Assembly (NCBI GenBank): GCA_020724465.1
Contig: DYGX01000009.1
Location: 124,001 to 188,000, forward strand
DNA from: Thermoflexus sp.
Lineage (GTDB): Bacteria > Chloroflexota > Anaerolineae > Aggregatilineales > Aggregatilineaceae
DNA length: 64,000 nucleotides
Direction: 5' to 3'
Shown here: piece after piece, positions 42,765 through 50,453 of the stretch
Layout: every line of letters starts with the position of its first letter
How positions within the stretch are numbered: position 1 is the stretch's first letter
Notes under the pieces: generated by a model
Seen by the model: the letters and a program-made list of their open reading frames with translations, nothing else
What the model was told of the DNA's origin: nothing
Database searches by the model: none
Translations under genes and position numbers: made by a program

Positions 42765-43805
42765 ATGGCCGAGGAAAATCACCGTGCAAATACGCGCCCG
42801 GCAACGATGAAGGACGTCGCGCGCCTGGCTGGCGTTTCCCAGCCCACCGTCTCGCGGGTGCTCAACAACACTGCCACGACGATCCCCGTCAGCGAAGACA
42901 CGCGCCGCCGGGTACTGGCTGCCGTCAAGCAGCTTGGCTACCGGCCGAACATGACCGCCCGCAGCCTGCGCACCCAGCGCACACAGATGATCGCGCTGCT
43001 GATCGCGGACATCTCCAACGGCTTCTATCACCCCATCGCGCGGGCGATCCAGGACGTGGCGCGGCTGCACGACTACGACGTGCTCATCGCCAACAGCGAT
43101 CACCTCTACGAGAGCGAAAAGCATTTCTGCGAAGCCGTCATCCGGCGCCCGGTCGATGGAATCATCGCCGTGCCGATCCATCTCAGCGAGGACGAGATCG
43201 ACCGGCTCATCACGCTGACCCGCACGCCATTTGTGGCCCTCGGCCAGCACATCCAGCACCCGGACGTCGATATCGCCTATGTCGATGACTACGCGGCCAC
43301 CCGCGCGGCGATCACCTGGCTGATCACCGAACGCGGCTATGAGACGGTCGGGTTCCTGGGCGTGCCGGACGAATACCCGCCCGGCCCGCGCCGCTGGCAG
43401 GGTTACTGCGACGCGCTGCAAGCCCTGGGCCTGCCGGTCGATCCGCGCTTTGTGTATCAGGGCGATTTCTCGCTCGAGGCCGGGCGGCAGACCGCGCAGA
43501 AGCTGATGCGCGAGAAAGTCTGGCCGCGCGCAGTTTTCGCCATCAACGACCTGATGGCGATCGGCATGATTCTGGAGCTACGCGCCGCCGGCCACGCCAT
43601 CCCCGATGAGATCGCGATCATGGGCTTCGACAACATCCCCGAAGCGACCATCATCACCCCCACCCTGACCACCATCGCGCAGGACCCGCTAGATATCGGT
43701 CAGAAGCTGGCATCCGCCCTGTTCGATCGTATCGAGGGGCGCGTCTCCGGCCCGCGCCGCGTGCTGGAAAGCCCCTGGGCGCTGATCCCGCGCGAGTCCG
43801 CCTGA
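42765..43805 (+). CDS. LacI-family transcriptional regulator
   Basis: A 346-residue regulator. The HTH (MKDVARLAGVSQPTVSRVLN) and hinge region (LGYRPNMTARSLRTQRT) are followed by a periplasmic-binding-protein-like effector domain with LIADISNGFYHPIA, VDDYAATRAAITWLI and IMGFDNIPEA. I start at ATG 42765, with AGGGGAG 5 nt upstream, not at the earlier in-frame start at 42708. It is divergent from the MDR/Gfo/GH36 operon, which it probably represses in the absence of a sugar inducer. It ends 7 bp from the convergent GH3 gene. Confidence 0.93.
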   Translation: MAEENHRANTRPATMKDVARLAGVSQPTVSRVLNNTATTIPVSEDTRRRVLAAVKQLGYRPNMTARSLRTQRTQMIALLIADISNGFYHPIARAIQDVARLHDYDVLIANSDHLYESEKHFCEAVIRRPVDGIIAVPIHLSEDEIDRLITLTRTPFVALGQHIQHPDVDIAYVDDYAATRAAITWLITERGYETVGFLGVPDEYPPGPRRWQGYCDALQALGLPVDPRFVYQGDFSLEAGRQTAQKLMREKVWPRAVFAINDLMAIGMILELRAAGHAIPDEIAIMGFDNIPEATIITPTLTTIAQDPLDIGQKLASALFDRIEGRVSGPRRVLESPWALIPRESA

Positions 43806-43812
43806 CGGCGCG

Positions 43813-46182
43813 CTACTCGATCCGCGCGCGGCTGAAGTACACCCTGGCCTGGCTGACGTCCATCGCCGGGCCAGTGATTTCAAACGCCCCGGTCAGGCGG
43901 ATGTCTTCCGACGAGCTGCCGACCATCACCTCGATCGTGCCCGGCTCAACGATCAGCCGCATGGCACGGTCGAGGAAGGCAAGCTGGTTGACGGCCAGCG
44001 TGAAGACGACGGTCTTTGTCTCGCTGGGGGCCAGGGTCACACGCTGGAAGCCTTTGAGTTCTTTCACCGGGCGCGTCACCGACGAGGCCACGTCGCGCAC
44101 ATAAAGCTGAACCACCTCGTCGCCGGCGCGCTCGCCGGTGTTCGTCACATCGACCCGGATCTCCACCTCGTCGCCAGCGGCGGCGTGCCCGGTCGAAAGG
44201 CGCAGGTTGTCGTAGGCGAAGCGCGTGTAGCTCAGCCCATAGCCGAACTCGAACAGCGGCCTGGACGACAGCTCGACATAATCCCCCTTCCAATGCGAGC
44301 GCCCGCCCGACAGCTTGTGGCCGTAGAAGACCGGAATCTGACCGGGGTGGCGCGGGACGGTGATCGGCAGCTTGCCGCCGGGGTTATAGTCCCCAAACAG
44401 CACATCCGCGATCGCGTTGGCTCCTTCTTCCCCCGGCAGCCAGGCGTGCAGCACCGCGCCCACATGCTCGGCGATCCAGGGGATCGACTGCGGGCGCCCG
44501 CTGACCAGCACGACGATAACCGGCGTGCCGGTGGCGTGCACAGCCTCGACCAACCGCTGCTGCGCGCCCGGCAGACCCAGCTCCACCCGGTCACGCGCCT
44601 CGCCACAGGTGCAGTCGTCCGTCAGGCCGGATTTCTCGCCGACCACCAGAATCGCGACATCCGACTGCCGCGCTATCTCGACCGCCTCAGCAAATCCATC
44701 CGTCGAAGTGTCCTGGACGGTCCGCACGCCAGGCGCGTAGCGGACCGTCACGCCCTCGCCAACCTTGGCGCGGATCCCATCCAGCACGCTGATGATCGGC
44801 ACGAAATCTTCCACCAGCTCGATGCGGTCTGGCAAGGCGCCGCCCAGAGGGTTCTCAAGCTGGTTTTCGAGGATCGTCTCGATATGCGCCGGATAGGCAT
44901 AATCGCCCACCAGGTTCCGCGTCACATCCGCATTCGGGCCAATCACTGCGATCGAGCCGATCGACCGGCTCAGCGGGAGCAAGCCCGCGTCGTTCTTGAG
45001 CAGCACGATCGACTCGCGCGCGATCTGGCGGGCCAGCTCGCGCTGCGCGGGCGTGTCAAACACCAGCGGCGCGCTCTCAACCGCAACATACGGGTTCTCG
45101 AACAGCCCCAGCTCGAACTTGACCCGCAACACACGGCTCACCGCCTGATCCAGCAGCGCCTCGTCCACCCGGCCGCTCTTGAGCGCCTCGAGCAGCGGCG
45201 CGCCGTAGCAGTCGGTGCTGGGCAGCTCGACGTCGATTCCCGCCTCAAGCGCCGCCACTGCCGCCCCCTGCTTGCCCTCGGCCACGTGGTGATAGACGGC
45301 AAGCTGGTCAATCGCCATATAATCGGAGACGATCAAACCCTCGAACCCAAGCCGCTCGCGCAGCAGACCGTTGAGCAGCTCCCCGTTGGCGCCGCATGGG
45401 ATCCCGTCCAGCTCGTGATACCCGTTCATGATCGAGGCCAGATTGGCCGTTTTGATCGCCGCCTCAAAGGGGAAGGTATACACTTCGAGAAGCTCGCGCG
45501 GGCCGAGGTGTGCGGGCGCCCAGTTCATACCCCCTTCGCCCATCCCGTAGCCGACGAAATGCTTGCCGGTGGCGAGAATTCCCTCGCGCCAGTGCGCGCC
45601 TTGCAGCCCGCGGACAAACGCGGTCCCTATCGCGGCTACCAGATACGGGTCCTCGCCGAAGGTTTCCTCGACCCGGCCCCAGCGCGGATCGCGCGTCACG
45701 TCGAGGACGGGCGCGAGAGCCTGGTGCGCCCCGACCGCGCGCATCTGCGTGCGAATTACGGTTGTCATCTGTTCCACCAGCGCGGGCTGCCACGTGCTGG
45801 CCACGCCGATCGCCTGCGGGAAGCACGTCGCGCTGAGCGCCATGTACCCGCTGCAGCATTCTTCGTGCACGATGGCCGGGATGCCCAGGCGGGTGTTCTC
45901 CACCAGCCACCTCTGAATGGTGTTCGCCAGCCGGGCGCTTTCGGCGGGGCGCAGGTTGCTCGCGCCACCGATGCGGGTGATCTGCCCGATGCCGGCCCCC
46001 ATCACCGCCCGCGCTTTGGCGTCGGAGAACTCTAAGCCGTCCAGCAGTTCAAAAACCCAGGCGCTGCCTAGCTGCGCCACCTTTTCCTCAACCGTCATCA
46101 GCCCAAGGAGCGCCTGCACACGCTCTTCGATCGGGCGCTCCGGGTTCATATAGGTGGACTTCTGCTCAGTTGCCTGCGTCAT
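43813..46182 (-). CDS. GH3 beta-glycosidase (beta-glucosidase/xylosidase type)
   Basis: A 789-residue enzyme with the three usual parts. The TIM barrel includes LAPVLDVTRDPRWGRVEETF, ATGKHFVGYG and the nucleophile Asp in LIVSDYMAID (about residue 286). An alpha/beta sandwich (LPLSRSIGSIAVIGPNADV) follows, and then a C-terminal fibronectin III-like domain (GDEVVQLYVRDV). No signal peptide. It should release beta-linked glucose or xylose from short oligosaccharides in the cytoplasm. ATG 46182 with GAGG upstream; an alternative ATG lies 11 codons in. It is 159 bp downstream of a LacI gene on the same strand, which may control it. Confidence 0.93.
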   Translation of the reverse strand: MTQATEQKSTYMNPERPIEERVQALLGLMTVEEKVAQLGSAWVFELLDGLEFSDAKARAVMGAGIGQITRIGGASNLRPAESARLANTIQRWLVENTRLGIPAIVHEECCSGYMALSATCFPQAIGVASTWQPALVEQMTTVIRTQMRAVGAHQALAPVLDVTRDPRWGRVEETFGEDPYLVAAIGTAFVRGLQGAHWREGILATGKHFVGYGMGEGGMNWAPAHLGPRELLEVYTFPFEAAIKTANLASIMNGYHELDGIPCGANGELLNGLLRERLGFEGLIVSDYMAIDQLAVYHHVAEGKQGAAVAALEAGIDVELPSTDCYGAPLLEALKSGRVDEALLDQAVSRVLRVKFELGLFENPYVAVESAPLVFDTPAQRELARQIARESIVLLKNDAGLLPLSRSIGSIAVIGPNADVTRNLVGDYAYPAHIETILENQLENPLGGALPDRIELVEDFVPIISVLDGIRAKVGEGVTVRYAPGVRTVQDTSTDGFAEAVEIARQSDVAILVVGEKSGLTDDCTCGEARDRVELGLPGAQQRLVEAVHATGTPVIVVLVSGRPQSIPWIAEHVGAVLHAWLPGEEGANAIADVLFGDYNPGGKLPITVPRHPGQIPVFYGHKLSGGRSHWKGDYVELSSRPLFEFGYGLSYTRFAYDNLRLSTGHAAAGDEVEIRVDVTNTGERAGDEVVQLYVRDVASSVTRPVKELKGFQRVTLAPSETKTVVFTLAVNQLAFLDRAMRLIVEPGTIEVMVGSSSEDIRLTGAFEITGPAMDVSQARVYFSRARIE

Positions 46183-46341
46183 CAGAAAAACCTCGTTTCA
46201 TCTGGACTGCCAGCGTGTCGCCTGGCGCTACCGATGCGCGCTACATGATATCCCGGGGCCAACGAGACCTGCCCCTGCAGAACACACAAATCATTCACCT
46301 GGATCGGTCGAGCGACCCGCGAGGCCGGGCGGCCCCCGGCG

Positions 46342-47367
46342 TCAACGAGCGGGCGGCGCGCACGAGTCGCGGATGACCAGCGCGGTGTCCAGCTCGATTC
46401 GCTCGCACGGGCGGTCCGGGTCTTCGATGTAGGTGAAGAGGAGTTGCACGGCGATCCGCCCCATTTCGACCAGCGGCTGCCGGACGGTGGTGAGCGCCGG
46501 GCGCACGCTGGCCGCCTGCGGGATGTCGTCGAAGCCGAGGATCGAGATATCGTCCGGGATCGACAGGCCGCGCACGCGCACGGCGTCCATCGCGCCAAAC
46601 GCGCTCAGGTCGTTTGAGGCGAAGATCGCGGTGGGCGGGTCGGGCCGATCCAGCAGCGCCTGCGTGGCCGCGTAGCTCGGCCCCTGCAAAAATTCTCCAT
46701 CCACCACCAGGCTGGGGTCATATTCCAGGCCGTGCGCTTCCAGCGCCGCCCGATAACCTTTGTGGCGCTCGATCGCGCTGCTGAGGTGCTTCAGCCCGCG
46801 AATAAATCCGATCCGCCGGTGGCCCAGCTCGATCAGATAGCGCGTCGCGTCGAAGGCAGCCTGATAGTTCTTGGCGATGACCGTCGGGCTGAAGTCGTCG
46901 AACCCCTGGTGATCGATCACGACATAGGGGAAGCGCTCTTCGTGCAGCGTCTCCAAATACGCCTGCGGCTCGGTGGGGACCAGCAGCAGCAAGCCGTCGG
47001 TCATGCCATAGGTCAGCGTGCGGACAAAAGTTGACTCTTTGGTCCTCTGCCGGTGCGTGGTGTAGAGCATCAGCTCGTACTGCGCCTCGGCCAGCGCTTC
47101 GTCGATGCCCCGCACCACCTGGCCGATGTACGCGTTTCCCAGCTCCGGCACGAGCAGCCCGACCATATGCGAGCGCCCGCCTGCCAGGCTGCGTGCCTGC
47201 GGGTTGGCGACATACCCCAGCCGGGTGACCGCGCTCCACACCCGCTGGCGCTTGTCGGGGCGGACGTGCTCGTAATGATTCAGCACTCGCGAGACGGTGG
47301 AATAGGAAACCCCCGCCTCGTGGGCGATATCCTTAATGGTGACACGATTCAAGCGTTTGGACTTCAT
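46342..47367 (-). CDS. LacI-family transcriptional regulator
   Basis: A 341-residue regulator. HTH ([22 protein letters not shown]) near residues 8-30, hinge [20 protein letters not shown], then the effector domain with [35 protein letters not shown] and [11 protein letters not shown] start at ATG 47367 (MKSKRLNRV) because the in-frame extension to 47433 is not regulator-like. A LacI/cre-type pseudo-palindrome stands upstream at 47449-47464. It is likely autoregulated and likely to control the downstream GH3 gene. Confidence 0.93.
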   Translation of the reverse strand: MKSKRLNRVTIKDIAHEAGVSYSTVSRVLNHYEHVRPDKRQRVWSAVTRLGYVANPQARSLAGGRSHMVGLLVPELGNAYIGQVVRGIDEALAEAQYELMLYTTHRQRTKESTFVRTLTYGMTDGLLLLVPTEPQAYLETLHEERFPYVVIDHQGFDDFSPTVIAKNYQAAFDATRYLIELGHRRIGFIRGLKHLSSAIERHKGYRAALEAHGLEYDPSLVVDGEFLQGPSYAATQALLDRPDPPTAIFASNDLSAFGAMDAVRVRGLSIPDDISILGFDDIPQAASVRPALTTVRQPLVEMGRIAVQLLFTYIEDPDRPCERIELDTALVIRDSCAPPAR

Positions 47368-47448
47368 AGCCTGTTCCGGCAGCCCGAGACGAACAAGTTG
47401 CGGCGCATCACGCAGCGCGGCAAAATAATGCACTTAGCCGCTGCGATC

Positions 47449-47464
47449 TTGAAAGCGTTTGCAA
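47449..47464. promoter_or_regulatory. TTGAAAGCGTTTGCAA, LacI/cre-like operator
   Basis: A 16-bp pseudo-palindrome with central CG. Twelve of 16 positions are symmetric, following TTGnAAnCGnTTnCAA. It lies about 85 bp upstream of the LacI start, where the family's operators are expected. Confidence 0.6.
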
Positions 47465-47503
47465 TCCACTGTAACAGAATCCGCCCCTGCCGTCAAGCTC
47501 GGC

Positions 47504-48406
47504 TCACGCGCCGGCAGGTGGCTCCTGCGTGCCGAGCAGCGCCGCCTCAAGGAAACCGATCACGCGCGCCTCATACTCCGCCGGCAGCCGGCGGTACGCC
47601 TGCGTGTGGCCCACGCCCGGCGCCACCCACACCGTCGCGCGCGGACCGGCCGCTTCCGCGAACAGGCGCGCGTAATCGACTTCCTGGCTCGCCTCACCTG
47701 CCGCGATCAGCAGCAAGTGCGCGCCTTCCGCCGCAGTGATCGAGTCGAGCATCGGTGTTGGCGGCCGCTCTCCGGAAAAGAGCTGCACCGCGAACGACAT
47801 GACGCGGATCTGCAGGCTGCTGATGAGCGAGCGGTGCTCAGGCAGGTCAGTGAACTCATCCGGCGAGCGGTAGGTAGCACCTTCGCTGACAACCGCCCGT
47901 AGCGCCGGCACAGCGGACAGTGCACCGAGCAGAATCTCGCCGCCTACCGACAGCCCCAGCCCGCCAAGCACCTGCACATCGTCGCGCGCTAGCAGAAAGC
48001 GCGCCGCCGCCTCGACATCCCGCGTCCCCTGCCAGCCCAGGCGGTTCATCTTGCCGCCGCTCTCCGCGTGGCCTCGCAGGTCGATCGCAAGCACGCCAAA
48101 GCCATGCTGCGCTAGCAGCTCGGCATGGGCGCGAACGCTCTCACGCGAGTCGCCTGAGCCGTGCAGCAGCACGATCGCTGCGCCGTTCTGCGGCGGGGCG
48201 AACCAGCCCGCCAGCGTCACACCATCGCTGGTCGTCAAATCAACCGCCTGAAACCCGTCAGGGGGCGCACCCACGGTGTCGCGCTGCGGCACAGTCGCGT
48301 AGAAGCCGTACGCAAAGGGGAAGATCATATAGAAGAAAACCACCACCGCCGCGAACAGAATCACAAACCAGCGCAGCCGGCGGCGTCCGGACACTCTCTG
48401 AAACAT
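47504..48406 (-). CDS. Membrane-anchored alpha/beta hydrolase
   Basis: A 300-residue protein. One N-terminal helix (about 12-31) after a basic start anchors an alpha/beta-hydrolase domain to the outer face of the membrane. Features: oxyanion-region IVLLHGSGDSRES, VLAIDLRGHAESGG, nucleophile elbow GLSVGG (Ser near 152) and catalytic His in VAPGVGHTQAYRR (near 264). This resembles BEM46/YqkD-type hydrolases with unknown substrates. I start at ATG 48406, preceded by AAGGA, not at the longer form from 48451. Confidence 0.88.
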   Translation of the reverse strand: MFQRVSGRRRLRWFVILFAAVVVFFYMIFPFAYGFYATVPQRDTVGAPPDGFQAVDLTTSDGVTLAGWFAPPQNGAAIVLLHGSGDSRESVRAHAELLAQHGFGVLAIDLRGHAESGGKMNRLGWQGTRDVEAAARFLLARDDVQVLGGLGLSVGGEILLGALSAVPALRAVVSEGATYRSPDEFTDLPEHRSLISSLQIRVMSFAVQLFSGERPPTPMLDSITAAEGAHLLLIAAGEASQEVDYARLFAEAAGPRATVWVAPGVGHTQAYRRLPAEYEARVIGFLEAALLGTQEPPAGA

Positions 48407-48482
48407 GGCGACATCCTTTTCCGGGCCAGAGCCAGGAGTTGTGAGAGGCACAGCGCGCTGCTACCCGGTGATTGACGGAGCA

Positions 48483-48514
48483 GCACACCTACATTTTATA
48501 CGCGCGCGGTGTGC
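48483..48514. promoter_or_regulatory. Inverted repeat GCACACC-N18-GGTGTGC upstream of the hydrolase
   Basis: A perfect 7-bp inverted repeat that encloses the AT-rich element TATAAAATG on the minus strand, about 80-105 bp upstream of the hydrolase ATG. It could be an operator surrounding a -10 element. No known binding protein is suggested. Confidence 0.35.
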
Positions 48515-48675
48515 CGGACAGTGCGTTTTGTCCGCCGGCGGCAGGCGAACGTCAGAGAGACGCGGGCGATTCACCCAATTTTCCTAGGGCACTTCTCTGG
48601 TGAAATCGGATACAATCTCAGAATGCTGGAATAAAGCGTGATATTACGCGCCGCAAAAGAAAGCTCTAGACCTCT

Positions 48676-49626
48676 ATGCGATCGATTTCGGTGGTAGTCC
48701 CGGTCTATAATTCGGCGCCGAGTCTGCCTGAGCTGGCCGCACGCCTGGCGGCGGTGCTGCCCACCGTCAGCGAGCAGTACGAGCTGATCCTCGTGGAAGA
48801 TGACAGCCGCGATCGCAGTTGGGATGTCATCCGCGAGCTGGCGGAGCAGTACCCGTGGGTGCGCGGTCTCAAGCTGATGCGCAATTCCGGGCAGCACAAC
48901 GCCCTGTTGTGCGGCATTCGGGAAGCGCGCTATCCGGTGATCGTCACCCTCGATGACGATCTGCAGCACCCACCTGAGGAGATCCCAACCCTGCTGGCGA
49001 AGCTGGATGAAGGGTATGACGTGGTGTACGGCACGCCGCAGCGCGAGCAGCACGGGCTGTGGCGCGACCTGGCTTCGCGCATCACCAAGCTGGCGCTGCA
49101 AAGCGCCATGGGCGCCGAAACGGCGCGCCACGTCAGCGCATTTCGCGCTTTCCGCACCCGGCTGCGCAAGGCGTTCGAGGTCTATCGCGGCCCGTTCGTC
49201 TCCATCGACGTGCTGCTCACCTGGGGAGCGACGCGCTTCGCTGCCGTGCCGGTCCCGCACTACCCCCGCCAGGTGGGCAAGTCCAACTACACATTCCGCA
49301 AACTCGTCATTCACGCCATGAATATGGCGACCGGGTTCAGCGCGGTGCCGCTGCAACTGGCGAGCTGGATCGGCTTCGCCTTCACCCTGTTCGGCGCGCT
49401 GATCCTGGTGTATGTGCTGGGCCGCTTCGTGATCGAGGGGGGCAGCGTGCCGGGGTTCCCGTTCCTGGCGTCGATCATCGCCATCTTCTCCGGAGTGCAG
49501 CTTTTCGTGATCGGCATTTTCGGGGAGTACCTGGCCCGCATGCACTTCCGCCTGATGGACCGGCCCGCGTACACCGTCGCCGAGGACACCGCCGCGCCGG
49601 ATAACAACGGAGCGCCCCTTGACTGA
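48676..49626 (+). CDS. GT2-family glycosyltransferase, polyprenyl-phosphate type (ArnC/DPM-like)
   Basis: A 316-residue GT-A enzyme. It opens SISVVVPVYNSAPSLPEL, with donor-binding VEDDSRDRSWDVI and the metal motif VTLDDDLQHPPEEIP near residue 92. The acceptor-side motif HYPRQVGKSNYTFRKL follows, then two C-terminal membrane helices (about 230-290). The layout is that of enzymes transferring a sugar from a nucleotide to undecaprenyl phosphate. It overlaps the acetyltransferase gene by 8 nt and is two genes upstream of a GT-C-like protein that could use the lipid-linked sugar. No strong ribosome site precedes the ATG. Confidence 0.9.
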   Translation: MRSISVVVPVYNSAPSLPELAARLAAVLPTVSEQYELILVEDDSRDRSWDVIRELAEQYPWVRGLKLMRNSGQHNALLCGIREARYPVIVTLDDDLQHPPEEIPTLLAKLDEGYDVVYGTPQREQHGLWRDLASRITKLALQSAMGAETARHVSAFRAFRTRLRKAFEVYRGPFVSIDVLLTWGATRFAAVPVPHYPRQVGKSNYTFRKLVIHAMNMATGFSAVPLQLASWIGFAFTLFGALILVYVLGRFVIEGGSVPGFPFLASIIAIFSGVQLFVIGIFGEYLARMHFRLMDRPAYTVAEDTAAPDNNGAPLD

Positions 49627-50353
49627 GCTGCCGCTGTGCCGCTTTCTCCCGTGGGACACGGAGTTTTTCGGGGTCCGCATTGGCCGCGTCGAGCCGCACC
49701 GGCTCACCCCGGCCAGCGCGGCTGAGATTCTGGCGTGGTGCCGCACGAACGCCATCGACCTGCTCTACTTCCTGGCCGATTTTGACGATCCGGACACCGT
49801 GCGTCTGGCGGAAGAAAACCGGTTTCATCTGGTCGATCTGCGTGTCACGCTCGACCGGAAGCTGGACACGCCCGTCTCATCGCCTTCAACGCACTCGATC
49901 CGCACGGCCCGGCAGGACGACCTGCCCGCGCTGCGCGCGATCGCGTCTGCGGCGTTCCGTCAGTCTCGCTTCTTCTTCGACCAGCGGATCTCCGACGAGC
50001 GAGCCGGCGACCTGTACGCCATCTGGATTGAAAAACGGGTTCACGAGCCAGACAGCCAGGTATTCGTCGCAGATTGGAACGGTGAAGCGGCGGGTTTCAT
50101 CACGTGCCTGCTCGACGGCCCGCACGGCGAGATCGATCTGTTCGGCGTGGGTGAGGTCGCGCGCGGACAGGGGCTTGGGACGGCGCTGGTGGAACATGCC
50201 CTGCGGTGGTTCGCCGCCGGGGGAGCCGGGCGCGTCTCCGTGGTCACGCAAGGGCGCAACATTGCCGCCCAACGCCTGTACCAACGCTGCGGCTTCGCAA
50301 CCGCCGCGTTGCAGCTGTGGTATCACCGCTGGTTCTCAGCGGATGTCTCGTGA
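49619..50353 (+). CDS. GNAT acetyltransferase, WecD/amino-sugar type
   Basis: A 244-residue protein with a TTG start overlapping the glycosyltransferase stop. The N-terminal LPWDTEFFGVRIGRVEP is characteristic of TDP-amino-sugar acyltransferases of the WecD/VioB-like group. The C-terminal GNAT domain has GVGEVARGQGLGTALVEHAL and QGRNIAAQRLYQRCGF. Together with the adjacent GT2 gene it suggests N-acetylation of an amino sugar used in an envelope glycan. Substrate not known. Confidence 0.85.
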   Translation: MTELPLCRFLPWDTEFFGVRIGRVEPHRLTPASAAEILAWCRTNAIDLLYFLADFDDPDTVRLAEENRFHLVDLRVTLDRKLDTPVSSPSTHSIRTARQDDLPALRAIASAAFRQSRFFFDQRISDERAGDLYAIWIEKRVHEPDSQVFVADWNGEAAGFITCLLDGPHGEIDLFGVGEVARGQGLGTALVEHALRWFAAGGAGRVSVVTQGRNIAAQRLYQRCGFATAALQLWYHRWFSADVS

Positions 50354-50453
50354 TGCGCGATGCTCCGCACTCGAGGCAATCTCTTATCTGGCCTGACCGG
50401 CCGGTAAGCTACCCGGAGCGCTACGTCAGCCAACCCACAGCGATTATCCCCGC

